DNA of 64,000 nucleotides from Flavobacterium sp. Sd200 (GCF_009826935.1 NZ_WUMN01000001.1:186001-250000); one strand, 5' to 3'. Shown: positions 1-8,814, numbered from the stretch's first letter. Translations and numbers: made by a program. The notes: generated by a model not told the origin, from the letters alone.

Positions 1-1564
1 CAAAGTAAGCGGTTTTGGCGTCCGGAAGGCCTTTTATACGTCCGCTGGCAGCTATTACGGTCGTGCCTATGCCACGCACTTCGAGGTTGTTGATGTACAG
101 ATCGCTAACTTTGCCCTGAACGCGGCTGTTTATGTATAGCGTTCCGTTAGGGTTGCCTTTAAAAGGTGCAGTTGTTGCAAGATCAGGAACGAAAAGCAAT
201 ACGTCTTTGAAGCCTATTTTACTGTGGTCGAGGTTAGCATTTACAGATAGGCTCCCAATGTTTTTACTAACCGCATTGAGCGAAGGATAACCCACCACAA
301 TTTGGTCTTTTACCAATGTGTTAGGTGTTTCAAGATAAAGGTCTTTAAGTTCAGCCCCTTTAGGCCCATAGAAAAAGTTTGTGCGCAGTTGGGCAACATT
401 TACACCGCTTTTATCTGCCATACTAAAATCTTCTATTTTACCCGAAATAGATTCCGGAGCATAAGAAAGCTCTTTAGCCTTTAAATTTAAGTTAGATATA
501 TCAAGGTGTTTAAAATCGATACCTTTTGCTACAGGTGCCGAGTTTTGGTCGTCAAACTTAAAGGCTACATCAATAATTTCGGCGTTGTTCAGTTTAAGCT
601 TCCATTGTGCCTGTTGTACTGCAGCGGTTTCTTTGGGTAATGCCTGCTGCACCTGCTTTTCAAATTTACCAAATGCAAGCTGGCCTTTAAGACCATTGAG
701 TTCTAAATTGTCAAGGTCTACAAGCTGGGTTTTAAGATCTACGGTATTTACTTCAACTAATAGCTTATTAAGTTTAATGCCTGTATCCAGCCTGCTGCCT
801 TCGTTGTCATATCCTACATTTATGTTGGCAAGAGAAATATTTTTAAGCTTTAGTTTAAGATCAGGTTGTTTAGAGGCTTCCTCAGCCGCTTTCTGGGTGC
901 CCATTGCAATTTCATCAACCATTCCCTGTTTCAGCCGCACTTTAAGCCCGTCAAGATTAATGTCCGGTACCTCAAAGTCCATCTTATCAAGGTCGAATTT
1001 TTTTATTGAAGTATCAAAATGATTAATGTTTGCCGTAACGTAGTTTTTAGAAATATCGTCATTAAACTTTACCCTGATACGGTCAAGATTAATATCTTCA
1101 ATAGAAAATTTCATTGGAGCACCTGTGGTATCTTTGGGTTTGCCCGAGTCGAACGCTTTTATAATATAGTCGAAGTTAAAGACCGAATCTTTATTACGGC
1201 TGACATTGGCAGTTATTCCCTCTAAATTTATAGAATTGATCTCTACTTCGTTGCTTAAAAGCTTCATCAGACTTATATCAACAGCCAGTTTATCTCCGGC
1301 AATAAGCGTGTCTCCGTTCTGACCTTCAAAATAAACACCTTCTAAAATTACCTTTTTAGGCAGGCCAATTTCTATTTTAGTTATCTTAACCTCAGTGCCT
1401 ATTTTCTTTTCAAGATAACTGACAGCCTTATCTTTAACATAGTTTTGCACTGCCGGAACCTGAAGCAGTAAAACTATCAGCAGGAACAATGCAATTACAG
1501 ATCCTATGATCCATAGGATAATTTTAATGGTTTTACGTAAGTACTTTTTTAGTTTTGTGTTCAT
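1..1564 (-). CDS. TamB-like translocation/assembly protein, N-terminal part (runs off the left edge)
   Basis: The reverse strand is open from an ATG at 1562-1564 to the window edge, giving about 521 residues of the N-terminus. It begins with a basic stretch and one hydrophobic anchor (about residues 10-33). A repetitive beta-rich region follows, with many phrases such as 'LDNLELNGLKG' and 'INLDRIRVKF', typical of AsmA/TamB proteins. Family members span the periplasm as a hydrophobic groove and work with outer-membrane assembly or lipid transfer. The length already seen and the single N-terminal anchor favour TamB over short AsmA proteins. The missing C-terminal DUF490 domain would settle this. 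Confidence 0.75.
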   Translation of the reverse strand, partial: MNTKLKKYLRKTIKIILWIIGSVIALFLLIVLLLQVPAVQNYVKDKAVSYLEKKIGTEVKITKIEIGLPKKVILEGVYFEGQNGDTLIAGDKLAVDISLMKLLSNEVEINSINLEGITANVSRNKDSVFNFDYIIKAFDSGKPKDTTGAPMKFSIEDINLDRIRVKFNDDISKNYVTANINHFDTSIKKFDLDKMDFEVPDINLDGLKVRLKQGMVDEIAMGTQKAAEEASKQPDLKLKLKNISLANINVGYDNEGSRLDTGIKLNKLLVEVNTVDLKTQLVDLDNLELNGLKGQLAFGKFEKQVQQALPKETAAVQQAQWKLKLNNAEIIDVAFKFDDQNSAPVAKGIDFKHLDISNLNLKAKELSYAPESISGKIEDFSMADKSGVNVAQLRTNFFYGPKGAELKDLYLETPNTLVKDQIVVGYPSLNAVSKNIGSLSVNANLDHSKIGFKDVLLFVPDLATTAPFKGNPNGTLYINSRVQGKVSDLYINNLEVRGIGTTVIAASGRIKGLPDAKTAYF

Positions 1565-1673
1565 CAATGCTAAAAATAGCCATAATTTTAACAGATGCTG
1601 TTTAAAGTTTTGCTAAAAAATCTTACAAGATTCGGCTTTAAATTTAATAGTACTCTAAACGTTGATTTTAAAA

Positions 1674-1703
1674 TAAAAAAATGGAGCCTTGTTAGGGCTC
1701 CAT
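1674..1703 (-). terminator. Intrinsic terminator of the DUF892 gene
   Basis: An 8-bp stem (ATGGAGCC/GGCTCCAT) is followed, on the reverse strand, by a run of seven T residues. It lies 20 bp past the DUF892 stop codon. Confidence 0.8.
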
Positions 1704-1722
1704 CCTTCAACAATGCTGCTGT

Positions 1723-2349
1723 TTACTCCATCTCACTATCATCTGCATCAGCAGCATCAAAGTTTATGGTGTTATAGGCTGCCTCTGTTAATGTTATATC
1801 TGCCGTTTTTTCTTCTTCAAGTGTAGTGTGCAATATTTTAGCTGCATCGTCCATGCCAAGTGTTTTGGCAAAGGCACACAGTGTACCATAAGTCGCAATT
1901 TCGTAGTGCTCAATTTTTTGAGATGCGGCAATAATTCCGGCATCACGCACTGCGCCCTGTTCAGTGCTTTCCATAATATCCTGTCCTTCTTTGATAAGGC
2001 CGTCCATAGCCTCACATTTTTTGCCGACGGCTCTTTTACCAACAATTTCAAATACCTGTTCAAGGCGTGCCACGTGCTCTTCGGTCTCTGCAAGGTGGCT
2101 TGTAAGCCCGTTGGCAAGGGCAGGGGTTGTAGCATTCTTAATCATTTTTGGTAAAGCTTTGGTCAATGCTTTTTCGGCCCAGTAAATATCTTTCAGGCTG
2201 TCTATAAATAATTCTTTCAGGCCTTCGGCAGCGGTAGATTTAGCTTTTACAATGCCTCTTTTAGAGGTAGTTTTTGTTGTGGCTGTTTTTGCAGTCGCAG
2301 TTGCATTTGTTTTTGTGTTTTTTGCAGTTGTTCTTGTTGCTGTTTTCAT
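1723..2349 (-). CDS. DUF892 (YciE/YciF-type) ferritin-like stress protein with Lys/Thr/Ala-rich N-terminal tail
   Basis: Residues 45-205 form the all-helical DUF892 domain ('LKELFIDSLKDIYWAEKAL'). Its paired acidic and histidine positions ('ETEEHV', 'IEHYEIATYG') match a ferritin-like four-helix bundle. Members are induced by osmotic or oxidative stress; the biochemical role is unsettled. The first ~43 residues are almost entirely K, T, A and N with no hydrophobics, like a histone H1 tail, and could bind DNA (inference). The gene is monocistronic, with its own terminator. The last residues are strongly acidic. Confidence 0.88.
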   Translation of the reverse strand: MKTATRTTAKNTKTNATATAKTATTKTTSKRGIVKAKSTAAEGLKELFIDSLKDIYWAEKALTKALPKMIKNATTPALANGLTSHLAETEEHVARLEQVFEIVGKRAVGKKCEAMDGLIKEGQDIMESTEQGAVRDAGIIAASQKIEHYEIATYGTLCAFAKTLGMDDAAKILHTTLEEEKTADITLTEAAYNTINFDAADADDSEME

Positions 2350-2537
2350 AACTTTTTAGTTTAATTTTGATTGTTGTATTTGATATCATCTCTAACAAAA
2401 TTATATAATGAATTTGCCCTGCGGTGCTAACAAAAACTTAAATAAAACCATAATAACAATACTTTAACCTGCTGTGTAGTAGAATACTTATGTTGTTGTT
2501 TCGGTTTTATATTCTGCTACAAATATTTTATGTTTTA

Positions 2538-3032
2538 ATGAAAAAAGCCTTTGAACCTATAGTGAATAATAACAGTAAGATACTAATACTTGGCACAATG
2601 CCTGGCGAAAAGTCGTTGCAATTGCAGGAATATTATGGCAATCGTGGCAACCAGTTTTGGAGATTATTGTGTGGAGTTTTTAATGAGGGCCCCAAAGATG
2701 ATTATGCAGATAAAATAGCCCTGCTTAAAAAACACAATATAGCCCTTTGGGATGTTTTGGAATATTGCGAACGCGAGGGCAGCCTTGACAGTAATATTAA
2801 AAATGAAGTGCCTAACAATTTCAACGTTTTCTATGGCAAATATCCTCAAATAAAACATGTGCTGTTTTCGAGCAAAAATGCTGCTGTTTACTATGACAGA
2901 TATGTAGGTAGAAGACCTGATATTATATATGGTGTGCTGCCATCGCCAAGTGGTGCCAATGCAACTATGACTTTTTTGCAAAAGCTTGATATATGGAAAA
3001 TTAAAATTTTAAATATTGTAAGTAATACTTAA
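2538..3032 (+). CDS. Hypoxanthine/uracil-DNA glycosylase (UDG superfamily)
   Basis: The protein opens with 'FEPIVNNNSKILILGTMPG', followed by 'NRGNQFWRLL' and, near the end, 'VLPSPSGANATM'. These are the active-site and DNA-intercalation motifs of the DNA-deoxyinosine/hypoxanthine glycosylase branch of the uracil-DNA glycosylase superfamily, which starts base-excision repair of deaminated purines. The 164-residue length fits the family. An in-frame start 48 bp upstream (2490) adds only a hydrophobic stretch foreign to the family, so the ATG at 2538 is preferred. Substrate preference (hypoxanthine or uracil) cannot be decided from sequence alone. Confidence 0.85.
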   Translation: MKKAFEPIVNNNSKILILGTMPGEKSLQLQEYYGNRGNQFWRLLCGVFNEGPKDDYADKIALLKKHNIALWDVLEYCEREGSLDSNIKNEVPNNFNVFYGKYPQIKHVLFSSKNAAVYYDRYVGRRPDIIYGVLPSPSGANATMTFLQKLDIWKIKILNIVSNT

Positions 3033-3107
3033 ATATTTGACAAAATATTGTAACGAAATAGGTGTTTTCTTATAAGATATTGCCGTAAAAGCAATTTAAA
3101 AAAGCGT

Positions 3108-3115
3108 TAACTTTG
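3108..3115 (+). promoter_or_regulatory. TAnnTTTG -7 box before the 3150 gene
   Basis: TAACTTTG matches the Bacteroidota -7 consensus and lies 34 bp before the ATG. No -33 TTG is seen at the ideal spacing. Confidence 0.45.
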
Positions 3116-3149
3116 GTAACCACCAAGAACACAAACACACAACGGCCTT

Positions 3150-3635
3150 ATGCGAAAGTTTTTCGTTATTTTTTTATTTCTGTACTCATTATCCGGCATT
3201 GCTCAGGATAATAATTTTATAGTTGAAAAAGACAAGCTGGTTTGGGAAAATGTATTTATCAGCACCGAAACAAATATTCCTAATATTGTAGGGAGGCATT
3301 CGAGACTTAAAATTATATCGTCTGAAGGATTGGTTTATAAAGGTAAGGCTGTCGAGCTGAGAAATACATGCCCGGGATCTTCGAATCTTCTAAAGAATGA
3401 CTATAGTTATGATTTTGAGATAGAACTGAAAGAAGGCAAGTATAGGGTTACAGTTAGCAACATTGTTTTTTATAAAAAGGTTAAAAAACAAAAAGTAGTG
3501 TCAACTGCCGAAAGTAACTTTATTGAGAATGCAAAATTAAAGCAGGACGCCACAACCCTTGCCGATCTTACCTGTATAGAAAACTATATTGTAAAGCTTT
3601 TTAGCCCTATAATGGCTTATAAAAGTAAATCTTAA
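3150..3635 (+). CDS. Secreted protein of unknown function, DUF4468-like
   Basis: The N-terminus is a clear signal peptide (basic start, hydrophobic core, cleavage near 'SGIAQ|D'). The mature part of about 140 residues starts 'KDKLVWENVF', the opening typical of Bacteroidota DUF4468-type domains, and looks beta-rich with basic loops. It is probably a small periplasmic or surface protein. Nothing shows an enzymatic function. It stands alone, with a 200-bp non-coding gap downstream. Confidence 0.6.
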   Translation: MRKFFVIFLFLYSLSGIAQDNNFIVEKDKLVWENVFISTETNIPNIVGRHSRLKIISSEGLVYKGKAVELRNTCPGSSNLLKNDYSYDFEIELKEGKYRVTVSNIVFYKKVKKQKVVSTAESNFIENAKLKQDATTLADLTCIENYIVKLFSPIMAYKSKS

Positions 3636-3672
3636 AAAAATCATAAACATTTTGCCGTTTCTCAAAAAGTTT

Positions 3673-3796
3673 TTTCTTACCTTTATAGAGTAACGATCTA
3701 AGGGTTATCTCTTTATATTTTTTATTTGTATATAAATTTGTTTTTATTAACCATGAAAAATAACAGGTAAGAAAGGATTTTCCATAAGTCCTTTTT
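3673..3796 (+). promoter_or_regulatory. Possible structured leader upstream of the 81-residue membrane protein
   Basis: TTTCTTACCT (3673-3682) is an exact reverse complement of AGGTAAGAAA (3765-3774). The right arm overlaps a second possible hairpin, AAAGGA (3772-3777) with TCCTTT (3789-3794), which is followed by T residues. The two structures exclude each other, as in an attenuator. No known RNA family is recognised, and base composition alone could produce such pairs. Confidence 0.2.
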
Positions 3797-3835
3797 AAGT
3801 ATTTGTACTTTAAAACAACACAAAATTAAAGGACT

Positions 3836-4081
3836 ATGAAAATTTTTAGCCTAATTGTATCCGTAGCAACTTTTATGGTTACTTTTTATTTTCTTGTATC
3901 TGATTTTCCTGACATTACAACCTTTGATGGGAGCATCTATCTTGGACTCATGATTATTTTACTTTTAATTTGCATTACAGGCATTATTATAAATAAACCT
4001 GTAGTAGCAAAGGCACGACGAAAAATATTAGCCAAAAAGCAATCTAAGCTAAGACTGGTAAAACACCAATCCTATATTTAA
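3836..4081 (+). CDS. Small two-helix membrane protein, unknown function
   Basis: The 81-residue protein has two hydrophobic segments (about residues 3-24 and 34-53). A short polar loop 'SDFPDITTFDGS' joins them, and the C-terminal tail is strongly basic and probably cytoplasmic. No family is recognised. A bidirectional terminator follows at 4113-4140. Confidence 0.55.
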   Translation: MKIFSLIVSVATFMVTFYFLVSDFPDITTFDGSIYLGLMIILLLICITGIIINKPVVAKARRKILAKKQSKLRLVKHQSYI

Positions 4082-4112
4082 GATTGAGTGTTATTTTGGG
4101 GTTTCTAAACAA

Positions 4113-4140
4113 AACAGGCTGCCCGAAAAGGCAGCCTGTT
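4113..4140. terminator. Bidirectional terminator between convergent genes
   Basis: A perfect 11-bp stem (AACAGGCTGCC/GGCAGCCTGTT) with a six-base loop lies between the stops of the small membrane protein and the OmpA lipoprotein. T-rich sequence follows it on the reverse strand. Confidence 0.8.
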
Positions 4141-4164
4141 CTATATCTTCATGACAGTAAATGA

Positions 4165-5001
4165 TTATTTACCCTGTTGGTTTTTCATTTCTTTTTCGAT
4201 CATGTCATAAAATTGGTCGATTTTAGGCAATACAAGAATTCTTGTTCTCCTGTTGCGTGCCCTGCCTTCAGGTGTAGTGTTCTCTCCAAGAGGCACATAC
4301 TCTCCGCGACCAGATGCCACAAGGCGTTTAGGGTCTATGCTAAAATCGTTTTGAAGTATCCTTACAATAGATGTAGCGCGTTTAACACTCAAATCCCAGT
4401 TGTCTACAAGTACAGCGTTCTTGATAGGCACATTATCAGTGTGGCCTTCTACCATACATTCAAAATCAGGTTTGTCCTGAACAATTTTTGCAACTTTGCC
4501 TAAAATTTCTTTAGCCTTGTCTGTTACATTATAGCTACCGCTTTTAAATAAAAGTTTATCGGCAATAGAAATGTACACCACACCTTTTTCTACACTAACA
4601 TCAATATCCGGGTCGTTTACGCCCACGGCTCTTTTAATGCTTGTAACAAGCGCAAGGGTTACAGAGTCTTTGCGTGTAAGTGCATCCTGAAGCCTTGTAA
4701 TTTTAAGGTCTTTTTCACGCAGGCTTTCAAGAGATTTCTCAAGGTTCTCGGCTCCCTTGCTCGTAAGCGTGGTCATGTTTGCCGTAGTATTGATTAGGTC
4801 AGAGTTGTTCTTTTTAAGGTAATCAACCTGGCTGTTTAATTGGTCCTTTTCTGCAAGGCAGGTATTAAGCTTTACAGTGGCAGTATTCAGCAGATCCTGA
4901 ATTTCCTTGTTTTTTGCTTCCAGTGCAGCAATTTTCTTTTTGTTTCCACAGGAAGTGAGTGTAATCGCTACTAACGAAAGCATTAGGATGGCTCTTCTCA
5001 T
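4165..5001 (-). CDS. OmpA-family peptidoglycan-binding lipoprotein
   Basis: The N-terminus carries a lipoprotein signal with lipobox 'LTSC' near residue 18. A coiled-coil region of about 100 residues comes next ('KIAALEAKNKEIQDLL', heptads of L/I). The C-terminal OmpA/MotB domain runs from about 130 to 260 and contains 'VEGHTDNVPI' and 'ARNRRTRILV', the motifs that hold diaminopimelate of peptidoglycan. It should tether the outer membrane, or a complex, to the wall. Length and layout match flavobacterial OmpA lipoproteins. Confidence 0.85.
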   Translation of the reverse strand: MRRAILMLSLVAITLTSCGNKKKIAALEAKNKEIQDLLNTATVKLNTCLAEKDQLNSQVDYLKKNNSDLINTTANMTTLTSKGAENLEKSLESLREKDLKITRLQDALTRKDSVTLALVTSIKRAVGVNDPDIDVSVEKGVVYISIADKLLFKSGSYNVTDKAKEILGKVAKIVQDKPDFECMVEGHTDNVPIKNAVLVDNWDLSVKRATSIVRILQNDFSIDPKRLVASGRGEYVPLGENTTPEGRARNRRTRILVLPKIDQFYDMIEKEMKNQQGK

Positions 5002-5083
5002 AAAGTTTAAAATTTTAAATTTTTAACAAAATTAATACTAATTAAAAAAATAGGAACGCAATTACGCATAAACTATTGTTAAA

Positions 5084-6073
5084 TTACGAAACAAATACCC
5101 TGCCGTTTTTAACATAATATTGGTAAACTATGCTCTTTTTTTTGTAGTAATTTCTGTACTGTTTTGATTGTCTTTTGTTTAGAAAATGAAAAAGTTTTAA
5201 ATAAAAGTAAAAGTGAGATTTTAGTACTGCAAAAAGATGTGGAAATTTCCCCAACATTAAAAAGCGTATTCCCGCTATTCCATCAAAACTTAGCCGTATA
5301 AAGAGAACAGGGAATAATTGTGCTGTGGGCAGGTTCTTCGTCATCATCCAAAGTGAGTTCCTGAAATTCAGAAAGGTCTTTTTAGGATTCTCTGTGCTCA
5401 AAGTTGCCCCCCCTACATGATAAATTACCGATTTACTGCAAAAACGAGCCTTATAATTTTTATTAAAAGCCCTCCAGCAAAGGTCTATTTCTTCCTGATG
5501 GGCAAAAAAATCTTCGTCAAAACCGCCAAGCTCCCTAAAAACGTTTTTCCTTATAAAAAAGCACGCGCCCGATGCCCACAATATTTCGGCTTCGTCATTA
5601 TACTGCCCGTTATCCTGTTCTACAGTTTCAAATATTCTTCCCCTGCAAAACGGGAAACCATATTTGTCTATAAAGCCACCTGCTGCACCTGCATATTCAA
5701 AATTTGTCTTGTTTTTATAATCGAGTATTTTAGGCTGTATAATTGCCGTTTCATTATCTTTTTCAAACAGTTCGAGTACGGGATCAAGCCAGCCTTCTGT
5801 TACCTCAACGTCTGAGTTTACAAGAACATAAATATCTTCTTTAACATCCTGCAGGGCTAAATTATAGCCTTTTGCATAGCCATAATTGCCCGGGTTGTTT
5901 ATAATTTTTATGTTAGGGTAGTGTGCCTGTATAAAAGCCACAGAGTCATCTGTAGAGGCATTATCAGCCACATACACCTGCGCACCTGCTGAGTGCTGCA
6001 CTACCGATGGTAAAAATTGCTCCAGCAGTTGCCTGCCGTTCCAGTTAAGTATTACTACTGCTGCTGTTTTCAT
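5084..6073 (-). CDS. Family 2 glycosyltransferase
   Basis: The GT-A nucleotide-sugar fold begins at residue 5 ('AVVILNWNGRQLLEQFLPSV'), with 'VADNASTDDS' and the metal-binding 'LVNSDVEV' near residue 88. A later acidic motif 'FFAHQEEIDLCWRA' is typical of rhamnosyltransferase-like GT2 enzymes. A C-terminal basic/aromatic region may sit at the membrane. The donor and acceptor are unknown. The start codon overlaps the stop of the upstream HsdR-N gene by four bases (ATGA), implying translational coupling. Confidence 0.85.
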   Translation of the reverse strand: MKTAAVVILNWNGRQLLEQFLPSVVQHSAGAQVYVADNASTDDSVAFIQAHYPNIKIINNPGNYGYAKGYNLALQDVKEDIYVLVNSDVEVTEGWLDPVLELFEKDNETAIIQPKILDYKNKTNFEYAGAAGGFIDKYGFPFCRGRIFETVEQDNGQYNDEAEILWASGACFFIRKNVFRELGGFDEDFFAHQEEIDLCWRAFNKNYKARFCSKSVIYHVGGATLSTENPKKTFLNFRNSLWMMTKNLPTAQLFPVLFIRLSFDGIAGIRFLMLGKFPHLFAVLKSHFYFYLKLFHFLNKRQSKQYRNYYKKKSIVYQYYVKNGRVFVS

Positions 6074-6522
6074 AAAGTTGGGAGGTATTGAGGTACATCG
6101 GGCATAAAGTTATAGCGTTCGGCTTCATAATCCATCTGGCAAAAATAATGGTTGAGCCCGTTTGTAACCATAAGATTTAAGGCGTTGAGCGACATGTTAT
6201 AGCGTGCTATCTGGTCAAATGTTTGCTGAGATATGGCAACTTCCGGGGCTTTGCATTCTACCACTAAAAATATTGTTCCGTCGGGCTTAAAAACCACTAC
6301 GTCATATCTTTTGGTAAGGCCGTTTATTTTTACTATTTTCTCTACGTTTATGTGTGATTTAGGAAACTTTTTCTCTTCTGTCAAAAAGCGCACTACATGT
6401 TGCCGCACCCATTCTTCGGGAGTCAGCACAATAAATTTTTTACGTATCTCATCAAAAATGGCTACCTTATTTTCACTATTTTTGAAACGAAATGTATAGG
6501 CCGGAAAATTGAGCTTTTGCAT
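6070..6522 (-). CDS. HsdR N-terminal (HSDR_N_2) nuclease-like protein
   Basis: This 150-residue protein matches the N-terminal endonuclease-like domain of type I restriction R subunits. A PD-(D/E)xK pattern is visible: 'KRYDVVVF' supplies the Asp and 'LVVECKAP' the E-x-K. No helicase, HsdM or HsdS gene is nearby, so it is not part of a restriction system here. It diverges from holA across 46 bp, and a stand-alone role in DNA maintenance is possible (inference). Its -7 box lies only 4 bp before the ATG, suggesting a nearly leaderless mRNA. Confidence 0.75.
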   Translation of the reverse strand: MQKLNFPAYTFRFKNSENKVAIFDEIRKKFIVLTPEEWVRQHVVRFLTEEKKFPKSHINVEKIVKINGLTKRYDVVVFKPDGTIFLVVECKAPEVAISQQTFDQIARYNMSLNALNLMVTNGLNHYFCQMDYEAERYNFMPDVPQYLPTL

Positions 6523-6526
6523 ATTG

Positions 6527-6534
6527 CAAATGTA
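6527..6534 (-). promoter_or_regulatory. TACATTTG -7 box of the HsdR-N gene
   Basis: On the reverse strand TACATTTG is followed after four bases (CAAT) by the ATG at 6522. That predicts transcription starting at or next to the start codon. Confidence 0.5.
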
Positions 6535-6568
6535 AAATTTTTAGCCAACAAATAACAAAGCACAAAGG

Positions 6569-7573
6569 GTGGACGAAGTTTTAAAGATCGTAAACGAGAT
6601 TAAGCAGGGCAACATTAAGCCCATTTATTTTTTAATGGGAGAAGAGCCGTATTATATAGACAGGCTTACAGAATATATTGAAGATAATGTGCTTAGCGAA
6701 GACGAGAAAGGCTTTAACCAAATGGTGCTTTATGGTCGCGATGTTACTATAGAAGAAGTGGTAAGCAATGCTAAACGCTACCCCATGATGGCCGACAGGC
6801 AGGTGGTTATTGTAAAAGAAGCCCAGGAGCTGAGCCGTACTATAGAAAAGCTGGAAAGCTATGCCGAAAACCCACAGCCAACCACAGTACTTGTTATTGC
6901 CTATAAATATAAAACCCTCGATAAACGCAAAAAAGTTACAAAGCTTATAGACAAGAACGGGCTGGTGTTTGAAAGTAAGAAGCTGTATGAAAACCAGGTA
7001 GGGGAGTGGATTAAAAGAGTGCTTTCGGGCAAGGGTTATACCATAGAGCCTAAAGCTGCTGCCATGTTGGTCGAGTTTTTGGGCAACGACCTGAGCAAAA
7101 TTAGCAATGAGCTTGACAAGCTTACTATTATTTTGCCAAAAGGAAGTGCCATTACACCTGCACATATTGAAGAGAATATTGGCATAAGTAAAGATTATAA
7201 TGTGTTTGAGCTCCGAAAGGCTATAGGAGAGCGCGATCAGTTAAAGGCTTATAAAATTGCCGATCATTTTGCCAATAACCCTAAAGACAACCCGCTGGTA
7301 ATGACTGTAGGGCTTGTATTTGGATTTTTTACACAATTGCTGCAATATCATGGATTGAAAGATAAAAGCCCTGCAAATGCAGCTAAAATGCTTAAAGTAA
7401 ATCCATACTTTTTAAAGGATTATGATATTGCGCTGCGTAACTACCCTATGAGAAAGGTGAGTGCCATTGTGGCTACCCTGCGCGATATAGATGTTAAGAG
7501 CAAAGGAGTAGGAGCCAGTGCCCTTCCGCAATCAGATCTTTTAAGAGAAATGTTAGTTAAGATATTTAACTAA
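6569..7573 (+). CDS. holA: DNA polymerase III subunit delta
   Basis: The protein loads the sliding clamp together with delta-prime and tau/gamma. It starts with 'IKQGNIKPIYFLMGEEPYYI', the usual opening of HolA. An AAA+-like region follows ('ANAKRYPMMADRQVVIVKEA'-type sequence near residues 65-85), then the C-terminal collar helices from about 210. Its 334 residues are normal for the family. The start is GTG at 6569; the next in-frame ATG lies inside the conserved domain. Its stop overlaps the stop of the convergent MscS gene by four bases. Confidence 0.93.
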   Translation: MDEVLKIVNEIKQGNIKPIYFLMGEEPYYIDRLTEYIEDNVLSEDEKGFNQMVLYGRDVTIEEVVSNAKRYPMMADRQVVIVKEAQELSRTIEKLESYAENPQPTTVLVIAYKYKTLDKRKKVTKLIDKNGLVFESKKLYENQVGEWIKRVLSGKGYTIEPKAAAMLVEFLGNDLSKISNELDKLTIILPKGSAITPAHIEENIGISKDYNVFELRKAIGERDQLKAYKIADHFANNPKDNPLVMTVGLVFGFFTQLLQYHGLKDKSPANAAKMLKVNPYFLKDYDIALRNYPMRKVSAIVATLRDIDVKSKGVGASALPQSDLLREMLVKIFN

Positions 7574-8814
7574 GCCTCAACATAATCTTTGCCTGTAGGC
7601 AGCTCAAATATCTCTAGCCCAAAATAACCTACAGATGCTATTATATGGTCAAAAATATCGGCCATTATGTATTCGTGGTTAATCCAGCGTTTGTCTTTTG
7701 TAAAGAGGTAAATTTCAATGGGTATGCCTTTTTCTGTGGGCTGCAGGTGTCGGCACATTATTATCATGTCTTTATTTACTCCCGGATAATCTTCAATATA
7801 ACTGTTTATATATTTACGAAAAATACCCAGATTGGTAAGGTTTCGCCCGTTTATAGATAACGATTTGTCTATATTATGGGTAGTGTTATATTTATTTATC
7901 TCGGTTTGGCGATGGTCAAGGTAAGCAGATATGAGCTGTATTTTTTTCAGGCTTTCCAGTTCGTCTTCATGAATAAAACGCACACTATTGGCTTTTATAA
8001 GAATATGCCTTTTTACACGCCTCCCGTCAGAATTAAGCATACCACGCCAGTTCTTGAACGAGTCTGATATAAGGCTATATGTTGGTATGGTAGTAGTGGT
8101 CATGTCAAAATTCTGGACTTTAACGGTAGCCAGGTTAATTTCGATAACATTGCCATCGGCACCAAATTTTTCTATAGTAATCCAGTCGCCAATACGAACA
8201 ATATCGTTAATGGTTACCTGAATACTTGCCACAAACCCCAGTATTGTGTCTTTAAAAATAAGGATAATAATAGCCGATATGGCACCAAAAGTGCTCAATA
8301 GCGTCACCATATTGGTGTTGAGCAGTATAAGCAATATGGCTATGGTGCAAAATATCCAAAGCACTATCATTACTACCTGTATGTAGCTGTCTATAGGCTT
8401 ATCGTTATAGCTTGGTTGCAGTTTTAAATGGTCCTGTAGCGCATTGAGTATGCTCCTCACGATCCATAAAACAAGCAGGATAACACAAATGGTTATGGTC
8501 TTGTCAAATATATAATCCCAGTAGGTAAAACCTTTTAAGGCAAGAGGTACGGTTTTGTAAATAAAATAAAGCGGAAAAGCGTGGGCAATATATTTAGGGG
8601 TTCTATTGGCAACCAAAAAATCATCAAAAGACGATTTTGTTCTTTGCGCCATTACGCCCATAACTTTTATTAATACTTTTTTAGCTATAGCATCTAAAAT
8701 GTATGCTACAATAGTAATAATAACAATATCTACTGCGAGGTTAATGTAAGATGCCGTCATGCCGTCTACATTAGCCTCGCGAAGTAGTTTATATGCCCAG
8801 TTAAATACGCTCAT
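7570..8814 (-). CDS. MscS-family mechanosensitive channel (YbdG-like)
   Basis: The protein has about five predicted membrane helices in its first ~200 residues. A conserved MscS core follows ('GAISAIIILIFKDTILGFVASI'-like pore helix), with the beta domain 'IVRIGDWITIEKFGADGNVI' near 215-235. The long C-terminal cytoplasmic part containing 'NLGIFRKYINSYIEDYPGVN' resembles YbdG/Ynai-type channels. Function: release of solutes on hypo-osmotic shock. The ATG follows the DUF3817 stop directly (TAA-ATG), so the two genes form an operon. Confidence 0.9.
   Translation of the reverse strand: MSVFNWAYKLLREANVDGMTASYINLAVDIVIITIVAYILDAIAKKVLIKVMGVMAQRTKSSFDDFLVANRTPKYIAHAFPLYFIYKTVPLALKGFTYWDYIFDKTITICVILLVLWIVRSILNALQDHLKLQPSYNDKPIDSYIQVVMIVLWIFCTIAILLILLNTNMVTLLSTFGAISAIIILIFKDTILGFVASIQVTINDIVRIGDWITIEKFGADGNVIEINLATVKVQNFDMTTTTIPTYSLISDSFKNWRGMLNSDGRRVKRHILIKANSVRFIHEDELESLKKIQLISAYLDHRQTEINKYNTTHNIDKSLSINGRNLTNLGIFRKYINSYIEDYPGVNKDMIIMCRHLQPTEKGIPIEIYLFTKDKRWINHEYIMADIFDHIIASVGYFGLEIFELPTGKDYVEA

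Noticed and set aside
585..1022. 145-codon forward frame, Ser/Leu rich
   Set aside because: It lies opposite the TamB-like gene, which has clear protein structure on the other strand. Its composition is that of an antisense shadow.
6070..6522. Restriction-modification system
   Set aside because: Only the HsdR N-terminal domain is present. No methylase, specificity or helicase gene is in the window.
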